From Halopseudomonas sabulinigri (GTDB lineage Bacteria; Pseudomonadota; Gammaproteobacteria; Pseudomonadales; Pseudomonadaceae), in assembly GCF_900105255.1 (NCBI RefSeq), contig NZ_LT629763.1, positions 1,550,001-1,614,000 of the forward strand: 64,000 nt of DNA, in the 5' to 3' direction. Numbering within the stretch: position 1 is the first letter of the stretch; every line of letters begins with the position of its first letter. Shown piece after piece: positions 30,108-40,310 of this stretch. The translations under genes and the position numbers were made by a program. Under the pieces are notes generated by a model that worked only from the letters and a program-made list of their open reading frames with translations, had not been told where the DNA came from and did not search any database.

Positions 30108-30382
30108 AGCACCATGTGCACACGACCGGTTGCCTTGAGGTCTTTGTGCAGCGCATCGAGCTGCTCCGGTCCCGTTGCAGTGATAATCACCCGCAGCGAG
30201 AGAAAGCGCCCGTTCTTGCTGTCCTTGATCTCCACCGTGGTGGTATCGACACCGGGCGCGTGCTTCTCGACGACCCGGCAGATGACTTCGGCGAAGTCGT
30301 CCCCGGCGGCCCCGATCACCTTGATCGGGTACTGACAGGGAAACTCGATCTTGGGTGCCTGCGGCTCAGTGCGATCGTCCAT
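30104..30382 (-). CDS. ybeD: DUF493 (YbeD) family protein
   Basis: The 92-residue protein has the ferredoxin-like YbeD fold: [21 protein letters not shown], a beta-alpha pattern and [25 protein letters not shown]-like folds suggest a small-molecule or protein-binding regulatory role, but function is not established. It lies between dacA and lipB, the order found in E. coli (dacA-ybeD-lipB). Confidence 0.93.
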   Translation of the reverse strand: MDDRTEPQAPKIEFPCQYPIKVIGAAGDDFAEVICRVVEKHAPGVDTTTVEIKDSKNGRFLSLRVIITATGPEQLDALHKDLKATGRVHMVL

Positions 30383-30400
30383 TGCGCTACCCTCCCCGAC

Positions 30401-31603
30401 TCAGTTGAACAGACCGTAGAAGAACAAACGGATGCTGTCCCACAGACGACCGAAGATGCCCGCCTGCTCAACATCGGACAGCGCGACCAGCGGTGCGGAG
30501 TGAACGACCTCCTCGCCCAGTTTGACCTCAACCTGACCCAGCACATCACCCGCCTTGATCGGCGCCTGAATCGGCGTCTGCAAGGTGATACCAGCTTCCA
30601 GCTTGTCGAGCTGGCCCTTTGGCAGAGTCATTTGCAGGCCGTTTTGCAGGCCGAGGTCGACCTTGTCCTGCGCGCCTTTCCAGACCCGCGCAGTGGAGAT
30701 CACCTGGCCAGGCTGGTAGAAGCTTTTGGTTTCAAAGAAGCGGAAGCCCCAGGTCAGCAGCTTCTGAGTTTCGGCAGCGCGCGCCTGCTCGCTGCTGGTG
30801 CCCATCACAACGGAGATCAGACGCATGTCTTCACGCTTGGCTGAGGCTACCAGGCAGTAGCCGGCCTCTTCGGTGTGGCCGGTTTTCAGGCCATCTACCG
30901 TGCTGTCGCGCCAGAGCATCAGGTTGCGATTGGGTTGGCGGATTTCATTCCAGACAAACTCTTTCTCGCCGTAGATCTTGTAGTGCTCTTCCGGATCGTC
31001 ATCGATGATGGCACGGGCCAAGATCGCCAGGTCGCGAGCAGAGGAATAATGCCCTTCGGCCGGCCAGCCGGTGGCGTTGACGAAGTGGCTATTGGTCATG
31101 CCCAGACGCTTGGCCTGGCCGTTCATCATGTCGGCGAATGCATCTTCGCTGCCGGCAATATGCTCGGCCAGCGCGATGCTGGCGTCGTTGCCGGACTGGA
31201 TGATGATGCCGCGCAGCAGATCAATGACCGATACCTGGTTGCCCACCTTGATGAACATCTTGGAACCACCCATGCGCCAGGCCTTCTCGCTGACCAACAC
31301 CAGATCGTCCTCACCAATCTGGCCTCGCTTGATTTCCTGGCTGGCAATATAGCTGGTCATCATCTTGGTCAGACTGGCCGGCGGCAGCGCCTCATCGGCG
31401 TTGTGCTCTACCAGCACAGCCCCTGAACTGGCATCGATCAGCAGGTAACTGCTGGCGGCCAGCTCGGGGGCGGCCGGAACTATGGGCGCCGCCGACTGGG
31501 CATCCGGCACAGGCACATTGGGCGTCGGGGTTTGCGCCAGCGCGGTCACAGACAGCAGGGTGGCGCCAGAGAGAAGCACTGTGGAGATCAGATTTTTCAG
31601 CAT
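30401..31603 (-). CDS. dacA: D-alanyl-D-alanine carboxypeptidase (PBP5/6 type)
   Basis: The 400-residue penicillin-binding protein trims terminal D-Ala from peptidoglycan stem peptides. The signal peptide ends near ALAQ (24), followed by a Pro/Ala-rich linker. Active-site motifs are SLTK (77-80), SGN (137-139) and KTG (240-242). The C-terminal helix (GRLWDSIRLFFYGLFN) is the amphipathic membrane anchor. The ATG at 31603 is preferred to a TTG 15 bases earlier. Confidence 0.94.
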   Translation of the reverse strand: MLKNLISTVLLSGATLLSVTALAQTPTPNVPVPDAQSAAPIVPAAPELAASSYLLIDASSGAVLVEHNADEALPPASLTKMMTSYIASQEIKRGQIGEDDLVLVSEKAWRMGGSKMFIKVGNQVSVIDLLRGIIIQSGNDASIALAEHIAGSEDAFADMMNGQAKRLGMTNSHFVNATGWPAEGHYSSARDLAILARAIIDDDPEEHYKIYGEKEFVWNEIRQPNRNLMLWRDSTVDGLKTGHTEEAGYCLVASAKREDMRLISVVMGTSSEQARAAETQKLLTWGFRFFETKSFYQPGQVISTARVWKGAQDKVDLGLQNGLQMTLPKGQLDKLEAGITLQTPIQAPIKAGDVLGQVEVKLGEEVVHSAPLVALSDVEQAGIFGRLWDSIRLFFYGLFN

Positions 31604-31649
31604 GTTACTCACAATCAATGGTGGAGTGCGTTTGTTCTAAATCGGTGAA

Positions 31650-32573
31650 TCAGTTGACCGTTACCAACGTTGGCGTGCCCATGTTGGCCAGCCGCAGGGT
31701 TTCCATCAGGCGGCGCGCTTCGTCCTGACTGGACACCGGCCCCAGGCGAACCCGGTGCAGAGTTCGCGCATCCTGCTGGAACTCGCTGACAAATACATTG
31801 GCCGAGACCACGCTGCGCAGGCGCTGCCGCAACTGTTCGGCGGACTGTGCATTGGAAAACGCACCAACCTGCAGGTAATAACCGGTATGGCCGGTTTCAA
31901 TCGGCTCCGGCGGTATGATTTCGGCACGCTGCGGGGCGGCTACCGGCTGAGCCTGAACCAGATAACTCGGGTTGTTCTGCTGTTGCCAGGCGACCGGGTC
32001 AATGCCCTCTACCAGCACGTGTGCCGTACCCTGGTCGGCGTAACCCAGCTTCTTCGCAGCGGCGTAGGAAAGGTCGATGATGCGGTCAGAATAAAATGGA
32101 CCACGATCATTGACGCGCACGATAATCTTTCGGTTATTCGCCAGGTTGGTGACCTGTACATAGGTCGGCAGGGGCAGCGTCTTGTGCGCGGCGGTCATGC
32201 CGTAGAGGTCATACAGCTCGCCATTGGCGGTATTCTGGCCGTGGAACTTGGTGCCGTACCAGGACGCCGTGCCCTCCTCCCGGTAATCGCGACCATCCTG
32301 CATCGGGTTGTAATCACGGCCGAGCACATTGTAGGGCGACGCCTTGTAACGCCCGGTGTGCGGCACCGGCACGGCATCCGGAATCTGCGAGACATCCTGC
32401 ATGTAACTCGGCGGGCCATCGTGTACCGTGCGCACCGGGCCCGGCGCGCCTGCCGGTGGCGCACTGCTGGCGGCGCTGCTATTGGAAGTCGGGCTTGACG
32501 AGCAAGCCGCCAGCGCCAGCAGCGCGGCACAACCGAGGGATAGACGCAGTACAGAGATGGATGCTGGCATCAT
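31650..32573 (-). CDS. rlpA: Septal ring lytic transglycosylase RlpA
   Basis: The 307-residue lipoprotein (lipobox LAAC) has the double-psi beta-barrel domain with GTASWYGTKFHGQNTANGE and RVNDRGPF...IIDLSYAAAKKLG. A C-terminal SPOR domain (about 225-305) binds denuded glycans. In P. aeruginosa RlpA cleaves naked glycan strands at the septum. It overlaps the end of mltB by 4 bp, placing it in the elongation operon. Confidence 0.94.
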   Translation of the reverse strand: MMPASISVLRLSLGCAALLALAACSSSPTSNSSAASSAPPAGAPGPVRTVHDGPPSYMQDVSQIPDAVPVPHTGRYKASPYNVLGRDYNPMQDGRDYREEGTASWYGTKFHGQNTANGELYDLYGMTAAHKTLPLPTYVQVTNLANNRKIIVRVNDRGPFYSDRIIDLSYAAAKKLGYADQGTAHVLVEGIDPVAWQQQNNPSYLVQAQPVAAPQRAEIIPPEPIETGHTGYYLQVGAFSNAQSAEQLRQRLRSVVSANVFVSEFQQDARTLHRVRLGPVSSQDEARRLMETLRLANMGTPTLVTVN

Positions 32574-33592
32574 TGCTGCCGTGCCTCGCGTAACAAATCG
32601 GCTAGTTGGTGCACCACCATGGCATACATCACGCTGCGGTTGTAGCGGGTGATCACATACAGGTTGTTCAGACCCAACCAGTACTGCATTCGTTCCCCGG
32701 CATCAAACTCGAACGCCATCACCTCGGCGTCCTGCTCCAGCTCGCTGCGCGGCGTCCAGCCCAGGCTCTTCAGTTCGGCTACGGTCTTGCGCGCTTCGAG
32801 CCCCTGCTCGAGGGTTACACCCTCAGCAAACCTGTCCCCTGTTACATCGGCGGGGATGGCCACGGCGGCGCCATGCTGCCATTTGTGTTGATGGAAATAA
32901 TTGGCGACGCTACCGATGGCGTCGACCGGATTGTTCCAGATATCGACCACGCCGTCGTGGTCAAAATCCACGGCAAAGGCCTGGTAGCTGCTGGGAATGA
33001 ACTGACCATAACCCATCGCCCCAGCATAGGACCCCTTCAGCACCAAGGGGTCCATCTGCTGTTCGCGGGTCAATACCAGGTAGCTCTCCAACTGACGACG
33101 GAAAAACTCTGCCCGTGGTGGGTAGTCAAAGCCCAGGGTGGTCAGCGCATCAATGACGCGGTAGGAGCCCATATTTCCGCCATAGGAGGTTTCTACACCC
33201 ATGATCGCCAGAATGATTTCCGGCTCGACGCCATACTCTTTCTCGGCGCGTTCAAGGGTCTCTGCGTGCTTATCCCAAAAAGCCACACCATCGTTGATGC
33301 GCTTGTCGGTAATAAAAATGGCGCGGTACTCGTGCCAGGGCTTTACCCGCTCAGCCGGACGCGCAATCGCCTTGAGAATGGCTTCCTGACGCACCGCCTG
33401 ATCCAGCAGGCTCTGCACGTGTTGCGGGCTGAAGCCATACTCGGTCTGCATTTTCTCGACAAAGGCCGGCACGTCGGCGTGCTCTGACCCATAATCCTGC
33501 GCCGGGACGCCAGCGCTCAGCAGGCCACCGAACACCATTGCAGCCAACCGGGCCTTCCAACGGCCATCAATAGCCGTATTGTTTTTGTACAT
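32570..33592 (-). CDS. mltB: Membrane-bound lytic transglycosylase B (MltB family)
   Basis: The roughly 340-residue protein has a hydrophobic N-terminal export signal, the catalytic Glu in AIMGVETSYGGNMGS, and the YAGAMGYGQFIPSSYQAFAVDFDHDG block. No lipobox Cys is visible, so it may be a soluble periplasmic form like pseudomonad SltB1. The ATG at 33592 is used; a TTG at 33604 with a GGGG-rich upstream is an alternative. It sits between rodA and rlpA. Confidence 0.9.
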   Translation of the reverse strand: MYKNNTAIDGRWKARLAAMVFGGLLSAGVPAQDYGSEHADVPAFVEKMQTEYGFSPQHVQSLLDQAVRQEAILKAIARPAERVKPWHEYRAIFITDKRINDGVAFWDKHAETLERAEKEYGVEPEIILAIMGVETSYGGNMGSYRVIDALTTLGFDYPPRAEFFRRQLESYLVLTREQQMDPLVLKGSYAGAMGYGQFIPSSYQAFAVDFDHDGVVDIWNNPVDAIGSVANYFHQHKWQHGAAVAIPADVTGDRFAEGVTLEQGLEARKTVAELKSLGWTPRSELEQDAEVMAFEFDAGERMQYWLGLNNLYVITRYNRSVMYAMVVHQLADLLREARQQ

Positions 33593-33617
33593 GTTTTGTT
33601 TCAATCCAAGCCCCAGA

Positions 33618-34760
33618 TCATGAACTTTTTGCCATCCATTTGCGGTGTGTATGGATGGACATGAGAATACCGAACCCCGACAACAGGGTAATCAGCGAGG
33701 TACCACCGTAACTGATAAAGGGCAGCGGCACGCCAACCACCGGCAGCAGGCCGCTGACCATGCCGATGTTGACGAAAACATAAACAAAGAACGTCAGGGT
33801 GATACTGCCAGCAAGCAGTTTGCAGAATGCGTCCTGCGCTTGCAACGTGATCACCATACCGCGACTGATCAACAGCATGTAGACGCAGAGCAGCAGGCAG
33901 ACGCCGACCATGCCGAACTCTTCCGCCAGCACCGCGATGATGAAATCGGTATGCCCCTCGGGCAGAAAATCCAGGTGTGACTGGGTGCCCTGCAACCAGC
34001 CCTTACCAAACACGCCGCCGGAACCAATCGCCGCCTTGGACTGGATAATGTTCCAGCCGGACCCCAGCGGATCGCTCTCGGGATTGAGGAAGGTCAGTAC
34101 GCGCTGCTTCTGATAACCGTGCATCACGAAATACCACATGCCGGCCGCCGCTGGCGCCAGCAGCAGCAACGCACCAATGATATAGCGCCACAGCAGCCCG
34201 GCCAGCAGCAGGGCAAATATCCCGGAGGCAGCGATCAGCAGCGAGGTACCCAGGTCAGGCTGTTTGAGGATCAGCACTACCGGCACAAAAATGATCGCCA
34301 TGGCGATGACCACATGCTTGAACCGCGGTGGCAAGGTGCGCGCGCCCAGATACCAGGCGACGCTCATCGGCATTACCAACTTGAGGATTTCCGAGGGCTG
34401 GAAGCGCATCAGGCCGGGAATGGTCAGCCAGCGTTGCGCTCCCTTGGCCTCGGTGCCGAACAGCAGCACCGCGACCAGCAGCACGGTACCCCCGACATAG
34501 GCCACCGGCACCCAGCGCTGCATGAAGCGCGGCTGGAACTGGGCGATAACCACCATCACCGCGATACCGACCGCGAAGTAGGCCATCTGCCGGTAAACCA
34601 TGCCCAGGCTCTTGCCACTGGCGGAGTACAGGACAAAGGCATCAACCGCCGCCAGCCCGAGAATCAGCAGCAGCAGCCAGGGGTCGATATGAATGCGCAT
34701 CCAGACGGATTCGCGGCTGCGCAAGCCAGCGGCAGCCGGCATCGGCGTTGGGCGCTTCAT
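33618..34760 (-). CDS. rodA: Rod-shape SEDS glycosyltransferase RodA
   Basis: The 380-residue integral membrane protein has about ten helices and SEDS-family blocks such as GMVYRQMAYFAVG, PSEILKLVMPM, KQPDLGTSLLIAASG and LPVVGVPLPFISYGGTSL. RodA polymerises glycan during elongation together with PBP2. Its start overlaps the end of mrdA by 4 bp (ATGA), so the partners are translationally coupled. Confidence 0.95.
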   Translation of the reverse strand: MKRPTPMPAAAGLRSRESVWMRIHIDPWLLLLILGLAAVDAFVLYSASGKSLGMVYRQMAYFAVGIAVMVVIAQFQPRFMQRWVPVAYVGGTVLLVAVLLFGTEAKGAQRWLTIPGLMRFQPSEILKLVMPMSVAWYLGARTLPPRFKHVVIAMAIIFVPVVLILKQPDLGTSLLIAASGIFALLLAGLLWRYIIGALLLLAPAAAGMWYFVMHGYQKQRVLTFLNPESDPLGSGWNIIQSKAAIGSGGVFGKGWLQGTQSHLDFLPEGHTDFIIAVLAEEFGMVGVCLLLCVYMLLISRGMVITLQAQDAFCKLLAGSITLTFFVYVFVNIGMVSGLLPVVGVPLPFISYGGTSLITLLSGFGILMSIHTHRKWMAKSS

Positions 34761-36664
34761 TGCGCGGCCTCCTGTGGCGGGCTGCCAGCGTCTGGTTCGG
34801 CTTCAACCTCAGCCTCAGCATCGGGTTTGGGCAAGCGCGGCAAAATCCAGGCATCAAACACGGCACGCACTACCGGCCCGGCGACCCGGCCACCGGATTC
34901 GCCGTTCTCCACCAGCGCGGCCACCGCGATCAGCGGTTTTTCCGTCGGTGCAAAGCCGACAAACAGCGCGTGGTCACGGTGCCGTTCGCGCAGACTTTTG
35001 GAGTCATAACGCTCACCCTGGGCGATGGCCACCACCTGCGCGGTGCCGCTCTTGCCCGCCATGTTGTACTGCGCGCCCTGCGCGGCGGCACGTGCAGTAC
35101 CGTGCGGGGACTGCATCACATCCTGCATGGCCTGCGTGATAAAGTCCCAGTCCGAGGGGTTGCGCAGCTCGATATTCGCCGGGGTATCGGTCTCATCCGG
35201 CGTCACCCCTTCCGCATCCATCAGCAGGCGCGGACGGTGCCATCTGCCGTGATTGGCAATCAGCGCCATGGTCTGCGCCAGCTGCAACGGCGTCGACAGC
35301 ATATAGCCCTGCCCGATACCGGCAATCAGCGTCTCGCCCGGATACCATGGCTGCTTGTACTTGGTGCGCTTCCAGTCGCTGGACGGCATCAAGCCCGCCG
35401 CCTCTTCATACATGTCGATGGACACCCGCTGGCCGATGCCAAAGCGGGTCATGAAGTCGTGCATCCGATCGATGCCCATCTTGTTCGCCAGATCGTAGAA
35501 GTAGGTATCGTTGGAGCGCGCGATAGCGTACGACATGTTCACCCAGCCATCGCCACTGCGGTTCCAGTTGCGGTACTTGTGGCTGAAGTTCGGCAACTGA
35601 AAGAAGCCCGGATCATAGACCCTGGCGTTGCGTGTGGTGGCACCGGTTTCCAGACCGGCCAGAGCAACTACTGGCTTGATGGTAGAACCAGGCGGGTACT
35701 GACCCCGCAGCACCCGGTTGAACAGCGGCTGGTCCAGTGAATCACGCAGCGCACCGTAGTCTGCGTAGCTGATGCCGGTGACAAACAGATTGGGATCAAA
35801 GCCCGGCTTGCTGACAAATGCCAGCACGCCGCCGGTCGCAGGATCAATCGCGACCACCGCGCCGCGCCGATCGCCCAGCGCTTCTTCGGCAACCCGCTGC
35901 AGATTGGCATCCAGGTGCAGGGTCACGTCCTTGCCGGCCACCGGCTCGGTGCGCGACAACACCCGCAGTACGCGGCCACGGGCGTTGGTTTCGACTTCTT
36001 CATAGCCCACAGTGCCGTGCAGCAGCTCTTCGTAGTAACGCTCGATACCGGTCTTGCCGATGTAATGCGTGCCCGCGTAGGCCACGGTATCGATAGTTTT
36101 CAACTCGCGTTCGTTGATCCGACCGACATAGCCCAGCGCATGGGCAAAGTGGTCGGCAAAGGGGTAGTAACGGACGAAGCTCGCCTGCACTTCCACACCG
36201 GGCAGGCGAAACTGATTGATCGCGATGCGCGCAATCTGCTCCTGGGTCAGCTCCAGCATCACCGGCACCGACTCGAACGGCCGCCGGGCCTGCATCAGCC
36301 GCCGCTCAGCCTGGGTCACGTCCTCGTCGGTCAGCGACAACAACGACTTCAGCAGCTCAAAGGTCGCCGGCAGATCTTCTACCCGATCACGCGTAATGGT
36401 CAGGCTGTAGCTCGGACGGTTCTCCGCCAACACCTTACCGTTACGGTCATAGATGCGGCCACGGGTCGGCGGTATCGGCTGCACGTGCACGCGGTTATTT
36501 TCCGACAGCGTGGAGTGATGCTCATACTGGATGACCTGCAGGTAGTACATGCGGGCGATCAGCGCGCCCACCAGCGCAAGCACAAAGATACCGGCCAACA
36601 GCAAACGGCGATGGACGATACCGGCGTCTTTACTGTGGTCTTTCAGATGGATGGGCTTGGCCAT
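34757..36664 (-). CDS. mrdA: Penicillin-binding protein 2 (MrdA)
   Basis: The 635-residue class B PBP is the elongasome transpeptidase. A single N-terminal helix (about 20-42) precedes the pedestal domain (VHVQPIPPTRGRIYDRNG). The active site shows STIK (Ser327, Lys330), SND and KSGT (about 538). The acidic, Pro/Glu-rich C-terminal tail is likely disordered. It is followed by rodA and preceded by rlmH with 3 bp between, so the group reads as one operon. Confidence 0.95.
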   Translation of the reverse strand: MAKPIHLKDHSKDAGIVHRRLLLAGIFVLALVGALIARMYYLQVIQYEHHSTLSENNRVHVQPIPPTRGRIYDRNGKVLAENRPSYSLTITRDRVEDLPATFELLKSLLSLTDEDVTQAERRLMQARRPFESVPVMLELTQEQIARIAINQFRLPGVEVQASFVRYYPFADHFAHALGYVGRINERELKTIDTVAYAGTHYIGKTGIERYYEELLHGTVGYEEVETNARGRVLRVLSRTEPVAGKDVTLHLDANLQRVAEEALGDRRGAVVAIDPATGGVLAFVSKPGFDPNLFVTGISYADYGALRDSLDQPLFNRVLRGQYPPGSTIKPVVALAGLETGATTRNARVYDPGFFQLPNFSHKYRNWNRSGDGWVNMSYAIARSNDTYFYDLANKMGIDRMHDFMTRFGIGQRVSIDMYEEAAGLMPSSDWKRTKYKQPWYPGETLIAGIGQGYMLSTPLQLAQTMALIANHGRWHRPRLLMDAEGVTPDETDTPANIELRNPSDWDFITQAMQDVMQSPHGTARAAAQGAQYNMAGKSGTAQVVAIAQGERYDSKSLRERHRDHALFVGFAPTEKPLIAVAALVENGESGGRVAGPVVRAVFDAWILPRLPKPDAEAEVEAEPDAGSPPQEAAQ

Positions 36665-36667
36665 GAA

Positions 36668-37135
36668 TCACTTGTGGTAGGGATGACGATTGAGAATGGT
36701 CCAGGCCCGATAAAGTTGCTCCGCCAACAGGATACGCACCAATGGATGCGGCAGCGTCAGCGGCGACAGTGACCAACGCTGATCACTGCGCACGCTGACG
36801 TCCTCGGCCAGCCCTTCGGGCCCACCCACCATCAGATTGACGTTGCGCGCGTCCAGCCGCCACAGTTCCAGTTGCTCTGCGAGCGTCTCGGTAGACCAGG
36901 CACGCCCTGTGACCTCCAGGGTAACAATGCGTTCCCCTGGCTGCACAGCGGCCAGCATCTGCTCGCCTTCGCGGCGCATCAACCGGCTGACGTCGGCATT
37001 CTTGCCGCGGGTAGCCAGCGGGATCTCCACCAGCTCCAACGGCAAGTCCGGCGGCAACCGCTTGGCATACTCCTGGTAGCCCTGCTCAACCCAGCGCGGC
37101 ATGCGTGATGCCACGCTGATCAGGCGAATACGCAA
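36668..37135 (-). CDS. rlmH: 23S rRNA pseudouridine(1915) N3-methyltransferase RlmH
   Basis: The 155-residue SPOUT methyltransferase has [10 protein letters not shown] and the C-terminal [23 protein letters not shown], forming the trefoil-knot SAM site. The start is TTG at 37135, with GGAG nine bases upstream; [13 protein letters not shown] matches the family N-terminus. It lies between rsfS and mrdA, the order in E. coli and Pseudomonas. Confidence 0.95.
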   Translation of the reverse strand: MRIRLISVASRMPRWVEQGYQEYAKRLPPDLPLELVEIPLATRGKNADVSRLMRREGEQMLAAVQPGERIVTLEVTGRAWSTETLAEQLELWRLDARNVNLMVGGPEGLAEDVSVRSDQRWSLSPLTLPHPLVRILLAEQLYRAWTILNRHPYHK

Positions 37136-37141
37136 GGGGGC

Positions 37142-37501
37142 TTACTCCGCTGGGCGCTGCTGCTGTTCCCGGCGTGATTCGGCACTCTGCCACAGACGCT
37201 CAAGATCATAGAACTCGCGGGTGGCCGGCTGCATGACGTGGACGACCACGTCGCCAAGGTCAACCAGCACCCACTCGCCGGACCCCTTGCCCTCGACACC
37301 CAGCGGCTTGCGCCCGGATTCCTTGGCTTTCTCGACCACATTATCGCTGAGCGCGTTGACGTGGCGGTTGGAGGTGCCGCTGGCGATGATCATGAAATCA
37401 GTCACGCTGGTGTGCTCACGCACGTCAATGCGCACCACATCCTTGGCCTTGAGTTCGTCCAGCGCGTTTTCTACCAGTTGCGCAAGCTCTTCAATCTGCA
37501 T
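37142..37501 (-). CDS. rsfS: Ribosomal silencing factor RsfS
   Basis: The 119-residue protein binds uL14 and blocks subunit joining under starvation. [34 protein letters not shown] and [14 protein letters not shown] are family blocks. A Gln/Arg-rich tail ends it. It lies between nadD and rlmH, its usual place. Confidence 0.95.
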   Translation of the reverse strand: MQIEELAQLVENALDELKAKDVVRIDVREHTSVTDFMIIASGTSNRHVNALSDNVVEKAKESGRKPLGVEGKGSGEWVLVDLGDVVVHVMQPATREFYDLERLWQSAESRREQQQRPAE

Positions 37502-37522
37502 AAGGCGTTTAAATCCTCAATA

Positions 37523-38164
37523 TCAGGGCCGATACAGCCCTTCGGTTTCAATATAGTCAAGCACGGCATCAGGCAACAGAAAGCGCGGTGAGGCGCCGCT
37601 GGCTATCAGACCGCGGATATGCGTCGCAGAAATCGCCAGCGGCGTCTGCGACAGGCAAAGAATGTAGCCATGACTGGCCTGCGCCAGCCGTGCCGGATCG
37701 TCTACGCTGCGCGCAGCCAGCAGATCCTTGAGTACTTCGGGCACATCCAGATCATAGTCCGGCCGCTGCAATACCACGATGTGCGCCAGCCGCAGCAATT
37801 CATCCCAACGATGCCAGTTGGGCAGGCCGCAGAAGGCATCCCAGCCAAGCACCATGAACAACGCCGCATCACTGCCGAGTTCAGCGCGTAGCGACTCCAG
37901 GGTATCTACCGTGTAGGAAGGCCGTTCGCGGCGCAGCTCACAGTCGTCCACCTGTAGGCCGCTACCCTCACCCGCTGCCAGCTGAACCATGGCCAGCCGC
38001 TGACTGGCACTGGCACCCGGCAGCTCGCGGTGCGGCGGCCGGGCGCTGGGAATCAAGCGCAACTCGTCGAGCTGCAATTGTTCGCGTACCTCGACCGCAC
38101 TACGCAGGTGACCAAAATGCACCGGGTCGAAGGTGCCGCCCAGCAAGCCGATTCGCTGCCTCAT
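37523..38164 (-). CDS. nadD: Nicotinate-nucleotide adenylyltransferase NadD
   Basis: The 213-residue enzyme makes deamido-NAD from NaMN and [15 protein letters not shown] near the N-terminus is the nucleotidyltransferase (H/T)xGH motif, and [10 protein letters not shown] at the C-terminus is the second ATP-binding signature. It begins 7 bp after the proA stop codon, so the two are probably co-transcribed. Confidence 0.95.
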   Translation of the reverse strand: MRQRIGLLGGTFDPVHFGHLRSAVEVREQLQLDELRLIPSARPPHRELPGASASQRLAMVQLAAGEGSGLQVDDCELRRERPSYTVDTLESLRAELGSDAALFMVLGWDAFCGLPNWHRWDELLRLAHIVVLQRPDYDLDVPEVLKDLLAARSVDDPARLAQASHGYILCLSQTPLAISATHIRGLIASGASPRFLLPDAVLDYIETEGLYRP

Positions 38165-38171
38165 CCGCGCA

Positions 38172-39437
38172 TCACTGGCGAATATGGCCGTCGCCGAAGA
38201 CCACGTATTTCTCGCTGGTCAGCCCATCCAGACCAACCGGGCCGCGGGCGTGAATCTTGTCAGTAGAAATACCGATCTCGGCACCCAACCCGTACTCGAA
38301 GCCATCGGCAAAGCGGGTCGAGGCGTTGATCATCACCGAACTGGAATCCACCTCGGCAAGGAAGCGCCGGGCGCGGGTGAAGTCCTCCGAGACCATGGCA
38401 TCGGTGTGCTGCGAACTGTAATGATTTATGTGCTCGATGGCAGCGTCCATGTCGGCCACCATCTTGACCGACAGGATCGGCGCCAGGTACTCGGTAGACC
38501 AGTCCTCTTCAGTAGCGGCGACCGCTTGGGGCAGCAGCGCGCAGGTACGCTCGCAGCCGCGCAGTTCAACGCCCTTTTCCGCGTAAACGGCGGCAACCCG
38601 TGGCAGAAACTCGGCGGCGACGGTCTCGTGCACCAGCAGCGTCTCCATCGCGTTGCATACGCCATAACGATGGGTCTTGGCGTTGATGGCAATCGCCTCG
38701 GCCTTGGCCAGGTCGGCGCGGTCGTCTACATACACGTGGCAAATGCCGTCCAGGTGCTTGATCACCGGTACCCGCGCGTCCTTGCTGATGCGCTCGATCA
38801 GACCCTTGCCACCGCGTGGCACGATAACGTCCACGTAGTCGGGCATGGTAATCAGCGCGCCAACAGCGGCGCGGTCGGTGGTTTCCACGACCTGCACCAC
38901 CTCGTTCGGCAAGCCCGCTGCCGCCAGACCTTCACGCAGACAGGAAGCAATGGCGCGGTTGGAATGAATCGACTCCGACCCGCCGCGCAGAATGCAGGCG
39001 TTACCGGATTTCAGGCACAAACTGGCCGCTTCGACGGTCACATTGGGGCGGGATTCGTAAATGATGCCAATCACGCCCAGCGGCACGCGCATCTTGCCGA
39101 CCTGAATACCTGAAGGGAGGAATTTCATATCGCGGATGGCACCCACCGGATCAGGCAGCGAGGCCACCTGACGCAGACCTTCGACCATGGCGTGCAAGCG
39201 CGCCGGCGTCAGCGCCAGTCGGTCCAGCATGGCCGCATCCAGACCGCTGTCGCGGCCGGCCTGCAAGTCCAGTTCATTGGCAGCCACCAGCGCGTCGCTG
39301 GCGGCTTCGATGGCCTCGGCCGTGGCCAGCAGGGCCTTATTCTTGACGGCTGTCGTCGCGCGGGCAATGACCCGCGATGCGCGCCGGGCGTTTTGCCCCA
39401 GCTCGGTCATGTAAACGACCACCTGTTCCGCACTCAT
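38172..39437 (-). CDS. proA: Gamma-glutamyl phosphate reductase ProA
   Basis: The 421-residue NADPH enzyme of proline synthesis reduces glutamyl-5-phosphate. [33 protein letters not shown] and the catalytic-Cys region [17 protein letters not shown] are present. The ATG at 39437 starts [14 protein letters not shown]; a longer frame upstream has no homology and runs into the divergent glycosylase promoter. proA heads the leftward operon that continues through nadD to lipB. Confidence 0.95.
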   Translation of the reverse strand: MSAEQVVVYMTELGQNARRASRVIARATTAVKNKALLATAEAIEAASDALVAANELDLQAGRDSGLDAAMLDRLALTPARLHAMVEGLRQVASLPDPVGAIRDMKFLPSGIQVGKMRVPLGVIGIIYESRPNVTVEAASLCLKSGNACILRGGSESIHSNRAIASCLREGLAAAGLPNEVVQVVETTDRAAVGALITMPDYVDVIVPRGGKGLIERISKDARVPVIKHLDGICHVYVDDRADLAKAEAIAINAKTHRYGVCNAMETLLVHETVAAEFLPRVAAVYAEKGVELRGCERTCALLPQAVAATEEDWSTEYLAPILSVKMVADMDAAIEHINHYSSQHTDAMVSEDFTRARRFLAEVDSSSVMINASTRFADGFEYGLGAEIGISTDKIHARGPVGLDGLTSEKYVVFGDGHIRQ

Positions 39438-39572
39438 GCTGTTACCTGTTACCTGTCTGCGCAAATGCGGCATTATAGCCGGGTCACCGGGCACTTGACA
39501 GGGCCGCCCCCTCGAATCCTGCAGCCTCACGCCAATTCAATCTGCAATACCTATGCTGATAGGATGAGTTCC

Positions 39573-40310
39573 ATGTCAAACGCCCAGCCAACCGCTATTG
39601 CCAACTCCGCCCTGCCCGCCAGCTTCTTCCAGCAGGACGCCCGCACCCTGGCCGTCGCGCTGCTCGGCAAGGTTATCCGTCGCCGGCTTGATGGGCTGTG
39701 GTTATCGGCACGCATTATCGAAACAGAAGCCTATCTGCTGGAGGAAAAGGGCAGCCACGCCTCGCTTGGCTTTACCGAGGCCAGGCGCGCACTTTTCATG
39801 GAGGGTGGCATCATTTACATGTACTACGCCCGTGGCGGCGACTCGATGAATTGCAGCGCCGCCGGGGCCGGTAACGGCGTGCTGCTGAAGTCTGCCTATC
39901 CGCTGACCGACCACCTGAGCGGCGCGACCAGCCTGCAGCACATGCAACGGCTGAACCCCAATCGCGACGGCAGCCCACGCAGCGAGCAACGGCTATGCGC
40001 CGGCCAGACTCTGCTTTGCCGCGCGCTCGGCATCAAGGTGCCCGACTGGAACGCGCGGGCGTTCTGCCCCGACAATCTCTACATCGAAGACGACGGGTAC
40101 CGACCCCAGCAGGTTATTCAGGCCGCGCGCCTGGGCATTCCCGCGGGCCGCGATGAAGCCCTGCCTTATCGCTTTGTGGACGCGGCCTATGCAGCTCACT
40201 GCACGCGCAACCCACTCGGCCGTAGCCGCGCAGCGGGGCGCGACTATCGCCTGCTGACGCTCCCGCAAGCCGAACAAACTGCCGCAAGTGGAGGCCCCCT
40301 TGCTGGTTGA
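39573..40310 (+). CDS. DNA-3-methyladenine glycosylase (AAG/Mpg family)
   Basis: The 245-residue base-excision glycosylase removes alkylated purines. Family blocks are ALLGKVIRRR, ARIIETEAYL with the catalytic Glu, GGIIYMYYARGGDSMNCSA and the C-terminal RNPLGRSRAAGRDYRLL. The ATG at 39573 has AGGA eight bases upstream; an in-frame ATG 9 bases earlier is less well spaced. It is divergent from proA and overlaps the next gene by about 11 bp. Confidence 0.9.
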   Translation: MSNAQPTAIANSALPASFFQQDARTLAVALLGKVIRRRLDGLWLSARIIETEAYLLEEKGSHASLGFTEARRALFMEGGIIYMYYARGGDSMNCSAAGAGNGVLLKSAYPLTDHLSGATSLQHMQRLNPNRDGSPRSEQRLCAGQTLLCRALGIKVPDWNARAFCPDNLYIEDDGYRPQQVIQAARLGIPAGRDEALPYRFVDAAYAAHCTRNPLGRSRAAGRDYRLLTLPQAEQTAASGGPLAG